Source of the DNA: Giesbergeria sp.
GTDB taxonomy: Bacteria > Pseudomonadota > Gammaproteobacteria > Burkholderiales > Burkholderiaceae_C
Direction: 5' to 3'
DNA length: 15,347 nucleotides
Assembly: GCA_030690515.1 (NCBI GenBank)
Contig: JAUYGP010000287.1
Location: 1 to 15,347, forward strand
Below the pieces are notes generated by a model, which saw only the letters and a program-made list of their open reading frames with translations, ran no database searches and had not been told where the DNA came from. A program made the translations under genes and the position numbers. Positions 7,109 through 14,227 of the stretch are shown one piece after another; the first letter of the stretch is position 1; the number at the start of each line of letters is the position of its first letter.

Positions 7109-8233
7109 TTACGCCGGGTAGCTACACCCCAACACACGGGCGCCTTGGGCGCCCGTTGCCATGGGGAGGTTGCCCGGCAGGCCCAGCACGGCCTGGCGGC
7201 CCAACCAGGCAAAGGCCGCGGCCTCTACCTGCAGAGCGGGCAAACCAAAGGCATCGGTCGCCTGCACCTGTAATGTGGGCAGCAGAGCCTGCAAGCGCGC
7301 CATGAGGTACCGGTTGAAGGCGCCTCCCCCGCAGACAGCCAGAAAACTACTATTATTTCGATAGCTGCTAGCGCTTTCTGCACAAGCGCTGGCGGTCAAT
7401 TCTGTCAATGTTGCCTGGACGTCTGCCGGTGTTGCCGGGCCAAAGCGCGCCAGCCGCTCCTGTAGCCATTCGGGACGGAACAGGTCGCGCCCCGTGCTTT
7501 TGGGCGGTGCGCGGTGCAGGTAGGGTTCCTCGTTGAACAGGGTTAGTAGGCCGGGGAGCACCTGGCCGCTGGCCGCCCAGGCGCCATCGCGATCAAACGG
7601 CTGGCCTGTGTGGCGCTGGCACCAGTGGTCCATGAGGGCGTTGCCGGGGCCGCAATCAAAGCCCAGTACGGGCCCCTCTGCGGCCAGCACGCTGAGGTTG
7701 GCAATGCCGCCAAGGTTCAGCACCAGCAAATCCTGCCCCGGCTGGCCGAACATGTGCTGGTGAAAGGCGGGCACCAGCGGTGCTCCCTGGCCACCAGCCG
7801 CTACGTCGCGGCTGCGCAGGTCGGCCACCACGGCGATGCCGGTCAGCTCGGCCAGCAATGCCGGGTTGTCGAGCTGGAGGGTATAGCCCGTGCCGTCGAA
7901 CTCCCCCGGGCGGTGGCGCACGGTCTGGCCATGGGCGCCGATGGCCCGCACAGCATGGGCGGGTACGTCGGTCTTCTTTAACAGGTCGCGCACGGCCCTG
8001 GCGTAGTGGCGGGCCAGGGCATTGGCCGCCAGGGCGGCGCGGTGCAGTTCGTTGGCACCGGGGCTGTTGAGTGCCAGGAGTTCGGCGCGGGTGGTGTCGT
8101 CGAACGGAGTGGCATGGTGCCCCCGTACCTGGCAGCGGGGGCCAGAGAAATCGGCGAGCACGGCGTCGACACCATCAAGCGAGGTGCCCGACATCAGGCC
8201 GATGTACAGCTCGGAAGCGGAAGATGAATTCAC
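7109..8233 (-). CDS. anmK: Anhydro-N-acetylmuramic acid kinase
   Basis: A 374-residue sugar kinase of the hexokinase/ASKHA fold. It phosphorylates and hydrates 1,6-anhydro-MurNAc to MurNAc-6-phosphate in peptidoglycan recycling. Motifs: the nucleotide loop GLMSGTSLDGVD (12-23), GAHGQTVRHRP, NLGGIANLSVL, GFDCGPGNALMD and VCGGGAFN. Length is normal. The start is a GTG at 8233; no ATG is available before the first motif. About residues 279-297 (ASACAESASSYRNNSSF) are unusual: that stretch of DNA is a dispersed inverted repeat also found between genes in this window, so the peptide appears repeat-derived. It follows the M23 peptidase by 49 bases on the same strand, with another repeat in the gap next to its ribosome site, and the two are probably cotranscribed. 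Confidence 0.94.
   Translation of the reverse strand: MNSSSASELYIGLMSGTSLDGVDAVLADFSGPRCQVRGHHATPFDDTTRAELLALNSPGANELHRAALAANALARHYARAVRDLLKKTDVPAHAVRAIGAHGQTVRHRPGEFDGTGYTLQLDNPALLAELTGIAVVADLRSRDVAAGGQGAPLVPAFHQHMFGQPGQDLLVLNLGGIANLSVLAAEGPVLGFDCGPGNALMDHWCQRHTGQPFDRDGAWAASGQVLPGLLTLFNEEPYLHRAPPKSTGRDLFRPEWLQERLARFGPATPADVQATLTELTASACAESASSYRNNSSFLAVCGGGAFNRYLMARLQALLPTLQVQATDAFGLPALQVEAAAFAWLGRQAVLGLPGNLPMATGAQGARVLGCSYPA
7346..7400. repeat. Dispersed inverted repeat, copy inside anmK
   Basis: Core arms AGCGCTT (7370-7376) and AAGCGCT (7384-7390) pair perfectly around a 7-base loop (7377-7383). Pairing extends outward less perfectly from ATAGCTGCT on the left to GGCGGTCAATT on the right. 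The block is more A/T-rich than the surrounding gene (for example CTATTATTTCGATAG). The same core with a 7-base loop recurs at 15083-15103 and, with changes, at 11093-11113 and 12977-12997. I recall similar elements being common in Comamonadaceae genomes, but cannot check this here. Confidence 0.75.
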
Positions 8234-8240
8234 GGTGACC

Positions 8241-8276
8241 CGCGGCCTTGCAAGGCGCGAAGCGCCTCAGGGGGGT
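8241..8276. repeat. REP-like hairpin element between M23 gene and anmK
   Basis: AGGCGC (8253-8258), a GAA loop and GCGCCT (8262-8267) form a perfect 6-bp hairpin followed by CAGGGGGG. A partly overlapping palindrome GCCTTGCAAGGC lies just to its left. On the minus strand it reads as a C-run, GAGGCGC, TTC, GCGCC, a pattern I associate with a very common intergenic repeat of Comamonadaceae. It occupies nearly all of the 49-base gap and ends a few bases from the anmK GTG start, so it could affect translation or mRNA stability between the two genes. Confidence 0.55.
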
Positions 8277-8282
8277 GCATCG

Positions 8283-9644
8283 CTATTCAGCGCTGGCCTG
8301 TTGAATGAGTTCGGCAGACGCCAGCTCGGTGCGCATGACAGCGGCCAGGCGCTCGAACGCTGGACGGGCTGCGGTGGACACCGGTGCGGCGGACTCGCTT
8401 TGGCGGGCGATGGTCATGGGATCCTGGTGCTGGCCATTGACGCGGAACTCAAAATGCAGGTGCGGGCCAGTCGCCCAGCCCGTGGAGCCTACGGCGCCGA
8501 TGTTGTCGCCTTGTGCTACCGACTGGCCCTTTTTCACATTGATGCGGCTCAGGTGGGCGTAGACAGTGACGTGCTGGTTGCGGTGCTTGACGTAGATGAC
8601 GTTGCCAAAACCATTTTGCACGCCTGCGAACTCGACCACGCCATCACCCACGGTGCGTACGGCGGTGCCGGTGGGGGCCGCAAAGTCGGTGCCCAAGTGG
8701 GCGCGCCATTTTTGCAGGATGGGGTGAAAACGCATGGCAAAACCGCTGGACACGCGGGAAAACTCCACGGGCGAGGCCAGGTAGGCGCGGCGCATGCTTT
8801 GGCCGTCGAGGGTGTAGTACGCCCCCTTGCTGGCGCCGGGCTCCTGGAACCACAACGCCTCGTGGGATTTACCGTTGTTCAGGAACTCGGCGCTGAGCAC
8901 GCGGCCGCTGCGCAGGGGCTCGCCGTCGGCTTCCAGCGTTTCATAGACGATGGAGAAGCGGTCGCCTTTGCGCAGGGAGCGGCGAAAATCGATGTCGCCC
9001 GAGAACAGCTCGGCCACCTGCACGGCCACCGCGTCGGGGATGTGCGCGTCGTCGGTGGCGGCAAACAGGGAGCTTTGGATCACGCCACCGACCAGGCGGC
9101 TAGAGGCCGTGAGCTGGGCGGTTTCGATGCGGGAGGCAAAGCCGCTGTCGGTCTTCTCGATCACCAGGCGCTTGAAGTAACCGCTGTCGTCGGGCGCCCA
9201 GCGCGCGGTCAGGCGCAGCAGGCGATGGTCGTCGGTGGTTTCGGCCGATGCCAGTCGGCCGGTGCGGCCCAAGAGGTTGCGCTGCGTGGCGCTGTCGCGC
9301 CGCAAAAAGGCGGCGGCGGACGGATCAGCCACGCCCAGGCGCTGTAGTAGGGACTCAGCCGAATCGCTGCTGCGCACCTGCTCGCTGCGAAACAATGAGA
9401 AACCGGGCTGCTCCGTCAGTGCCGCCAAGGTGTTGCCGCTGGCCAGAGAGTCGATGGACTGCTCGATCATGCGCACCGGCAGGTCGGCAGGATCGGGGGC
9501 CAGCGAAGCCACGGCAAACGCGCCACCCCCGCCGGTCAGCAGCAGTGCCGCCAGAAGGGCGGTGATACGTTTGGGGTGTTTTTGAATGCCTTGGGAAATC
9601 CGATCGAGCAATGCGGCGCCGGTGGTGGTCAAGCCATGATTCAA
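8283..9644 (-). CDS. Membrane-anchored M23 metallopeptidase (Csd3/OapA-like)
   Basis: A 453-residue zinc peptidase predicted to cleave peptidoglycan cross-links or stem peptides in the periplasm. After a cytoplasmic N-terminus of about 25 residues comes one membrane segment (about 27-47). A Csd3-like middle region follows, including FRRSLRKGDRFSIVYETLEADG near 220-241. The M23 domain lies at about 310-410: zinc ligands His316 and Asp320 in HLGTD, catalytic His364 in YAHLS, and His395/His397 in GPHLHFEF. All key residues are present, so it should be active. The start is uncertain: TTG 9644 gives a sensible N-terminus and follows a GGGGA at suitable distance; an in-frame GTG at 9716 has no Shine-Dalgarno and adds an atypical segment. 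It is divergent from tyrS and precedes anmK. Confidence 0.93.
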   Translation of the reverse strand: MNHGLTTTGAALLDRISQGIQKHPKRITALLAALLLTGGGGAFAVASLAPDPADLPVRMIEQSIDSLASGNTLAALTEQPGFSLFRSEQVRSSDSAESLLQRLGVADPSAAAFLRRDSATQRNLLGRTGRLASAETTDDHRLLRLTARWAPDDSGYFKRLVIEKTDSGFASRIETAQLTASSRLVGGVIQSSLFAATDDAHIPDAVAVQVAELFSGDIDFRRSLRKGDRFSIVYETLEADGEPLRSGRVLSAEFLNNGKSHEALWFQEPGASKGAYYTLDGQSMRRAYLASPVEFSRVSSGFAMRFHPILQKWRAHLGTDFAAPTGTAVRTVGDGVVEFAGVQNGFGNVIYVKHRNQHVTVYAHLSRINVKKGQSVAQGDNIGAVGSTGWATGPHLHFEFRVNGQHQDPMTIARQSESAAPVSTAARPAFERLAAVMRTELASAELIQQASAE

Positions 9645-9837
9645 GATGCGATCCCCAGGGTGAGTGTGTGCCTGTTGCAGGCCCCGGACGCGGGGGTCTG
9701 GGGAAGCACGACACACGAAAATTCAGTGCCGCAGTGCACCGGAAGCAGCCCGGAAAAGCGGGCCAATTAGAATCCGCCACTGCGATGTGGCCGCAAGTAT
9801 AGCGAACCCGTTAGGCGCGACACCCTAGAAAACCCTT

Positions 9838-11073
9838 ATGAATCAATCTGCTGTTACAACAATCCCGGTCTCTGATGGTGTAGGACGGGCGCTGGAAATT
9901 TCGCTGCGCGGTGTCGAGGAGCTGCTGCCTAAGGACGAATGGGTTAAAAAACTCACGCGCTCCGAGGCTTCAGGCCAGCCGCTGCGCATCAAATTGGGGC
10001 TCGACCCCACAGCGCCCGACATCCACATCGGCCACACCGTGGTGCTCAACAAGATGCGCCAGTTGCAGGACCTGGGCCACCAGGTGATCTTTCTGATCGG
10101 CGACTTCACCAGCCTGATCGGTGACCCCTCGGGCCGCAACAGCACACGCCCGCCGCTGACGCCCGAGCAGATCAAAGCCAACGCCGAAACCTACTACCGC
10201 CAGGCCAGCCTGGTGCTGGACCCCGCGCGCACCGAGATTCGCTACAACAGCGAGTGGAGCGAGCCCCTGGGCGCCAGCGGAATGATCCAGCTGGCGGCCA
10301 AGTACACCGTGGCGCGCATGATGGAGCGTGACGATTTTCACAAGCGCTTTACCACCGGCCAGTCGATCAGCGTGCACGAGTTCCTGTACCCGCTGATGCA
10401 GGGCTATGACTCGGTGGCTTTGAAGAGTGACCTGGAGCTGGGCGGTACGGACCAAAAGTTCAATCTGCTGATGGGCCGCCATCTGCAGCAGGAATACGGT
10501 CAGGAGCCGCAGTGCATCCTGACCATGCCCTTGCTCGAAGGACTCGACGGCGTCGAGAAAATGAGCAAGAGCAAGAACAACTACATCGGCATCAGCGAAC
10601 CGGCGAACACCATGTTTGCCAAGGTGCTGTCGATTTCCGACACGTTGATGTGGCGCTGGTACACGCTGCTGTCGTTCCGCTCGCTGGCGGAGATTGCCCA
10701 GCTCAAGGCCGAGGTGGAAGGCGGGCGCAACCCCAAGGACGCCAAGGTGATGCTTGCCAAGGAGATCACCACGCGTTTTCACAGCGCTGCTGCCGCCGAC
10801 GCGGCGGAGCAGGATTTCGCCAACCGCAGCAAGGGTGGCGTGCCAGACGAAATTCCCGAGGTTCAGCTCGCGGGTGCACCGCTGGGCATTGCGGCCCTGC
10901 TCAAGCAGGCCAACCTGGCGCCCTCGTCCAGCGAGGCCAGCCGCCTGATCGATGGCGGCGGCGTGCGGGTGGATGGCACCGTGGTTTCCGACAAGGGCCT
11001 CAAGCTGGGTGCCGGAAGCTATGTGGTGCAGGTGGGCAAACGCAAGTTTGCGCGTGTGCTGCTGGGGCAATAA
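9838..11073 (+). CDS. tyrS: Tyrosyl-tRNA synthetase
   Basis: A 411-residue class I aminoacyl-tRNA synthetase that charges tRNA-Tyr in the cytoplasm. The signature HIGH is at 63-66 (DPTAPDIHIGHTVVLNKMRQL), and KMSKS at 241-245 (VEKMSKSKNNYIG). An S4 RNA-binding domain closes the protein (about 345-411, with SSEASRLIDGGGVRVDG). Length and motif spacing fit the longer TyrRS subgroup common in proteobacteria. The ATG at 9838 has no evident Shine-Dalgarno (preceding bases AGAAAACCCTT), which is odd for a housekeeping gene, but no better start precedes the conserved region. The stop is doubled (TAA TAG). It is divergent from the M23 gene and convergent with the LysR gene. Confidence 0.97.
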   Translation: MNQSAVTTIPVSDGVGRALEISLRGVEELLPKDEWVKKLTRSEASGQPLRIKLGLDPTAPDIHIGHTVVLNKMRQLQDLGHQVIFLIGDFTSLIGDPSGRNSTRPPLTPEQIKANAETYYRQASLVLDPARTEIRYNSEWSEPLGASGMIQLAAKYTVARMMERDDFHKRFTTGQSISVHEFLYPLMQGYDSVALKSDLELGGTDQKFNLLMGRHLQQEYGQEPQCILTMPLLEGLDGVEKMSKSKNNYIGISEPANTMFAKVLSISDTLMWRWYTLLSFRSLAEIAQLKAEVEGGRNPKDAKVMLAKEITTRFHSAAAADAAEQDFANRSKGGVPDEIPEVQLAGAPLGIAALLKQANLAPSSSEASRLIDGGGVRVDGTVVSDKGLKLGAGSYVVQVGKRKFARVLLGQ

Positions 11074-11079
11074 TAGGGT

Positions 11080-11133
11080 AAAAATGGCCTTAATCGCTTA
11101 TCCATCAAGCGGTTAAAGCTATCAATTTGATAT
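11080..11133. repeat. Dispersed inverted repeat between tyrS and the LysR gene
   Basis: TTAATCGCTT (11090-11099) pairs with AAGCGGTTAA (11107-11116), nine matches and one G-T, around a 7-base loop (11100-11106). It is preceded by AAAAATG, as is the copy near 15067. The element fills most of the gap between two convergent genes, so it may act as a bidirectional transcription end point. No long T-run follows the stem directly, so a classic intrinsic terminator is not demonstrated. Confidence 0.65.
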
Positions 11134-12123
11134 TCATGGGCCTGGCACACTGGGTTCTGCCGCCTCGCCCAGCGCGGTGCGCGTGGCAGCTGCCTCGGCG
11201 CGCAGCCAGGTGCAAAAGGCCTGCACCTCGGGGCGCTGGCTGCTGCGCGGGCCCACCAGCAGCCAATAGGCCAGCGGTGAGTCGAGCCGGTGGCCGGGCA
11301 GCACCTCCACCAAGTCGCCCCGGGCCAGCGCGTCTGCCACCAAGGGCAGGCGTGCCAGCGCCAGGCCCTGGCCGCTGAGTGCGGCCTGCACGATCTGGTG
11401 CGCGTGGTTGAAGGACAGCCAGCGCTGGGGTTGCAGTTGTGGGCAGCCCTGGGCGTCGAACCAGCGGCGCCAGGACAGCCATTCCAGGTGCAGGCTGCGG
11501 TGCGCATCGCCCGCTTCAATCAGGGTGAAGCGGGCCACATCGGCGGGTGCGCGCACGGGCAGCGTGCTTTTGAGCAGCCAGGGGCTGGCCACCACCGCCA
11601 ACTGCTCGCCAAACAACCGCTCGGCGCCCGCCATGCGCGCGCCGGGCAGGCTGTAGCGCAGCGCCAGGTCAATGTCGGCGGTGTCCATGTCGACCGGGGC
11701 ATCGCTGGCGTCGATGCGCAGGTCAATGTCGGGGTGGTCGCGCTGGAAGGCCTCCATGCGCGGGATGAGCCAGGTCGAGGCAAAACTGGCCCAGGTAGCG
11801 ATGGCCACGCTTTTACGCCCCGCCGTCTGGCGCACCAGGCGCACGGCCGCGTCGATGCGCTCCAGGGCCGGTGCCACGGTGCGCTGCAATTGCGCGCCCG
11901 CGCCTGTCAGTTCGACGGCACGGGTGTGGCGCAGGAACAGCGGCAGACCCACCTCGTCCTCCAGCGCCTGGATCTGGCGGCTCACGGCCGATTGCGTGAG
12001 CGCCAGTTCTTCTGCGGCCGCCCGAAAGTTGAGATGCCGCGCCACGGCCAGGAACGCGCGCCAGTGGCCCGCAGCCACGGGGCGGGTGCGTAGCAGGGTG
12101 ACAGACGAGGGCGGAGCAGGCAT
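11134..12123 (-). CDS. LysR-family transcriptional regulator (GcvA-like)
   Basis: A 329-residue LysR-type regulator. The winged helix-turn-helix is at about residues 18-78 (HWRAFLAVARHLNFRAAAEE, then LTQSAVSRQIQALEDEVGLPLF). The ligand-binding domain follows from about 105, with the GcvA-like pattern (VAIATWASFASTWLIPRMEAF, DIDLALRYS, GQGLALARLPLVADAL). The ATG at 12123 has AAGG about eight bases upstream. It is transcribed away from the DUF2917 gene, and a perfect TATTGAT-N11-ATCAATA operator lies 12 bases upstream of its start. This predicts autoregulation and control of the divergent gene, as is usual in this family. The inducer is unknown. The last 20 or so residues are a variable tail. 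Confidence 0.93.
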   Translation of the reverse strand: MPAPPSSVTLLRTRPVAAGHWRAFLAVARHLNFRAAAEELALTQSAVSRQIQALEDEVGLPLFLRHTRAVELTGAGAQLQRTVAPALERIDAAVRLVRQTAGRKSVAIATWASFASTWLIPRMEAFQRDHPDIDLRIDASDAPVDMDTADIDLALRYSLPGARMAGAERLFGEQLAVVASPWLLKSTLPVRAPADVARFTLIEAGDAHRSLHLEWLSWRRWFDAQGCPQLQPQRWLSFNHAHQIVQAALSGQGLALARLPLVADALARGDLVEVLPGHRLDSPLAYWLLVGPRSSQRPEVQAFCTWLRAEAAATRTALGEAAEPSVPGP

Positions 12124-12134
12124 GCCGAGAGCCT

Positions 12135-12159
12135 TATTGATGCGGTTTGTGAATCAATA
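12135..12159. promoter_or_regulatory. LysR-type operator (T-N11-A box)
   Basis: TATTGAT (12135-12141), 11 bases, then ATCAATA (12153-12159): a perfect 7-bp dyad with the canonical LysR spacing. It lies between the divergent LysR and DUF2917 genes, 12 bases from the LysR start codon and about 86 bases from the DUF2917 start. A further TATTGAT half-site at about 12220-12226 lies closer to the DUF2917 gene. Confidence 0.75.
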
Positions 12160-12170
12160 GCGTACCCCGC

Positions 12171-12192
12171 TTTCATTGGACTGGCAATGAAA
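12171..12192. promoter_or_regulatory. Second perfect inverted repeat in LysR/DUF2917 intergenic region
   Basis: TTTCATTG (12171-12178) and CAATGAAA (12185-12192) form a perfect 8-bp dyad with a 6-base spacer. Its sequence differs from the T-N11-A box 11 bases to its left. It could be a second regulator site (activation site or another factor) or a short hairpin. Function is inferred from position only. Confidence 0.45.
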
Positions 12193-12245
12193 TCGGCAGG
12201 ATCATGCAGGCATTCCACTATATTGATTGATGCAAGGAGATCGCC

Positions 12246-12734
12246 ATGTCATACCCCATGGATTCGGTGTTGCTGCCCAGGAACAAGGACGCTTGCCCAT
12301 CTCCTGCGCCGGCGGGTTGTTGGCGCTTGCGCGCGGGGCATGCCGTGTCGCTGCAGCCGCAGGCGCACGGGCTGCTGCACATTGCCCAGGGGCGGGTCTG
12401 GCTGACCCTGGGCGATGGATACGACCATGTGCTGGCTGCCGGGGATTCCATCGCTCTCCAGCCGGGCCGCCTTGCGGTGCTGGAGCCCTGGGCTGCGCCG
12501 GGAGCGCAGGACGTGGCGTTTGCCTGGGATGCAGCGGCGCCCCCTGTGGCCTGCGCCACGCCCGCTGCTGGGGACTGGGAGCGCAGCGTGGCGCGTCCGC
12601 TGTGGGACCTGGGGCAGGCGCTGGGTGTAGCGCTGCGTGCGACAGGGCAACTGGCCCGTGGGTTGGCGCGGTGGGCGCTGCACCGTGCGGTGCCGGGTGG
12701 CGCGCGTGCCGTACCGCAGTGCAGGGGCGGATAA
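12246..12734 (+). CDS. DUF2917-family protein
   Basis: A 162-residue protein of unknown function. The first 100 residues match the DUF2917 pattern: WRLRAGHAVSLQP, a GLLHIAQGRVWLTLGDG core, then DHVLAAGDSIALQPGRLAVLEPWA, resembling a small cupin-like beta barrel. The C-terminal 60 residues are Ala/Arg-rich and probably helical. There is no signal peptide, so it is likely cytoplasmic. AAGGAG at 12234-12239 is six bases before the ATG at 12246. It is divergent from the GcvA-like LysR gene, across two perfect dyads, and is the obvious candidate target of that regulator. glmU begins 53 bases downstream on the same strand, without clear coupling. Confidence 0.85.
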   Translation: MSYPMDSVLLPRNKDACPSPAPAGCWRLRAGHAVSLQPQAHGLLHIAQGRVWLTLGDGYDHVLAAGDSIALQPGRLAVLEPWAAPGAQDVAFAWDAAAPPVACATPAAGDWERSVARPLWDLGQALGVALRATGQLARGLARWALHRAVPGGARAVPQCRGG

Positions 12735-12787
12735 TCGGGTGTTTTTCCCGGCGGGGATGGTCCTGCGCCGGACGAACACAGATTGCC

Positions 12788-14227
12788 ATGACACCACTCG
12801 ACATCCTCATCATGGCGGCCGGTAAAGGCACGCGCATGAAAAGCCGTATTCCCAAGGTGTTGCAGCGCCTGGGCGGGCGGGCTCTGCTGCACCACGTGCT
12901 GGACCAGGCCGCCCATCTGCAGGCGCGCAGCGCCATCGTCATTACAGGCCACTGTGCTACAGAAGTAGAAGCTGCTACCGCAGGTGCAGCAAGCGTTGGA
13001 GGCGGTTTTGACCTGAAATTTGTGCGCCAGGAACCGCAACTGGGCACCGGCCACGCCGTGCAGCAGGCCGTGCCGCAGCTGCAGGACGACGGCACGGTGG
13101 TCGTGCTCTCGGGTGATGTACCGCTGACCCAGGCCGACACGTTGCGCGCGCTGGTGGCTGCGTCGCAGGCGGTGCCGGGCGGGCAGCTGGCGCTGCTGAC
13201 GGTGACCATGGACGACCCCACGGGCTATGGCCGCATCGTGCGCAATGCCGACGGCGCGGTGCAGGGCATCGTCGAGCACAAGGACGCCAGCGAGGCCCAG
13301 CGTGCCATCACCGAGATCTACAGCGGCATCATGGCCGTGCCCGCACGCCTGCTGCGCGGCTGGCTGGCGCGCCTGACCAACACCAACGCCCAGGGCGAGT
13401 ACTACCTGACCGAAATCGTCACCCTGGCCGTGCAGGACGGCGCCCCCGTGGTCGCGCACCGTATTACAGATGTGCTGCAGGTGGCCGGTGTGAACAGCCC
13501 GCTGCAGCTGGCCGAACTCGAACGTGCCCACCAGTTGCGCCAGGCCACTGCGCTGATGGAGCAAGGCGTGCGCCTGGCCGACCCTGCGCGCTTTGACCTG
13601 CGCGACGATACGCGCACCGGCGTGCGCGGCGCACTGCTGTGCGCGCAGGATGTGGAGATCGATGTGGGCTGCATCTTCACCGGCCGTGTGGTGCTGGGCG
13701 AGGGCGTGCAGATCGGCGCGCACTGCTGCATCGCCAACGCGCGCATTGACGCGGGTGCCGTCATCCACCCCTATACCCATATCGATGGCGAACAGATGAG
13801 TGCCACCGTGGGCGAGGGCGCCCTGGTGGGCCCCTTTGCCCGTTTGCGCCCCGGTGCACAACTGGGTCGCGGGGTGCATATCGGCAATTTTGACGAGGTG
13901 AAGAACTCCACCCTGGCCGACGGTGCCAAGGCCAACCACCTGGCCTATCTGGGCGACGCTACCGTGGGCGAGCGTGTGAACTTCGGCGCGGGCAGCATCA
14001 CTGCCAACTACGACGGTGCCAACAAGCACCGCACCGTGCTGGGTGCCGATGTGCACATTGGCAGCAACTGCGTACTGGTGGCGCCGGTGCGCATTGGCGC
14101 CGGGGCCACGGTGGGTGGCGGCTCCACCATCACCAAGAACGTGCCTGCAGGCGCGCTGGGTGTGGCGCGCGGACGGCAGGTCAGCATTGCCGACTGGCAG
14201 CGCCCCACCAAACAGCCCAAGCCATGA
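12788..14227 (+). CDS. glmU: Bifunctional UDP-GlcNAc pyrophosphorylase / GlcN-1-P acetyltransferase
   Basis: A 479-residue enzyme that makes UDP-GlcNAc for peptidoglycan and lipopolysaccharide: C-terminal acetylation of GlcN-1-P, then N-terminal uridylylation. Motifs: nucleotide loop MAAGKGTRM (9-17), QLGTGHA (84-90), metal-binding Asp110 in VLSGDVPL, and GEYYLTEIV. The C-terminal left-handed beta-helix carries GPFARLRPGA and KANHLAYLGD with catalytic His384 (E. coli His363). It is about 20 residues longer than the E. coli enzyme. Part of the excess is at about 61-74 (EAATAGAASVGGGF), where the DNA resembles the dispersed repeat found elsewhere here. The ATG at 12788 is set by homology; the frame is open far upstream through the DUF2917 gene, and the Shine-Dalgarno is weak. 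Its stop overlaps the histidine kinase start. Confidence 0.97.
   Translation: MTPLDILIMAAGKGTRMKSRIPKVLQRLGGRALLHHVLDQAAHLQARSAIVITGHCATEVEAATAGAASVGGGFDLKFVRQEPQLGTGHAVQQAVPQLQDDGTVVVLSGDVPLTQADTLRALVAASQAVPGGQLALLTVTMDDPTGYGRIVRNADGAVQGIVEHKDASEAQRAITEIYSGIMAVPARLLRGWLARLTNTNAQGEYYLTEIVTLAVQDGAPVVAHRITDVLQVAGVNSPLQLAELERAHQLRQATALMEQGVRLADPARFDLRDDTRTGVRGALLCAQDVEIDVGCIFTGRVVLGEGVQIGAHCCIANARIDAGAVIHPYTHIDGEQMSATVGEGALVGPFARLRPGAQLGRGVHIGNFDEVKNSTLADGAKANHLAYLGDATVGERVNFGAGSITANYDGANKHRTVLGADVHIGSNCVLVAPVRIGAGATVGGGSTITKNVPAGALGVARGRQVSIADWQRPTKQPKP
12965..13005. repeat. Degenerate dispersed inverted repeat inside glmU
   Basis: GAAGCTGCTACCGCAG (12968-12983), seven bases, then AAGCGTTGGAGG (12991-13002). 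Against the anmK copy the left arm matches 11 of 16 positions, the right arm 10 of 12, and the loop is again exactly 7 bases. Pairing between arms is mostly lost. The same-length loop and both arms in the same order make chance resemblance less likely, but this copy is not certain. Confidence 0.45.

Noticed and set aside
7138..7154. GGGCGCC-TTG-GGCGCCC hairpin as a terminator between erpA and anmK
   Set aside because: It lies within the last codons of anmK and has no T-run on either side; it can be explained by G/C-rich coding sequence.
8022..9347. A 441-codon plus-strand open frame opposite the M23 and anmK genes
   Set aside because: It crosses two real minus-strand genes with intact catalytic motifs, and its own sequence shows no family features.
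12227..12787. In-frame upstream extension of glmU through the DUF2917 gene
   Set aside because: The GlmU N-terminal motif begins right after the ATG at 12788, and the extension overlaps a gene with its own strong ribosome site.
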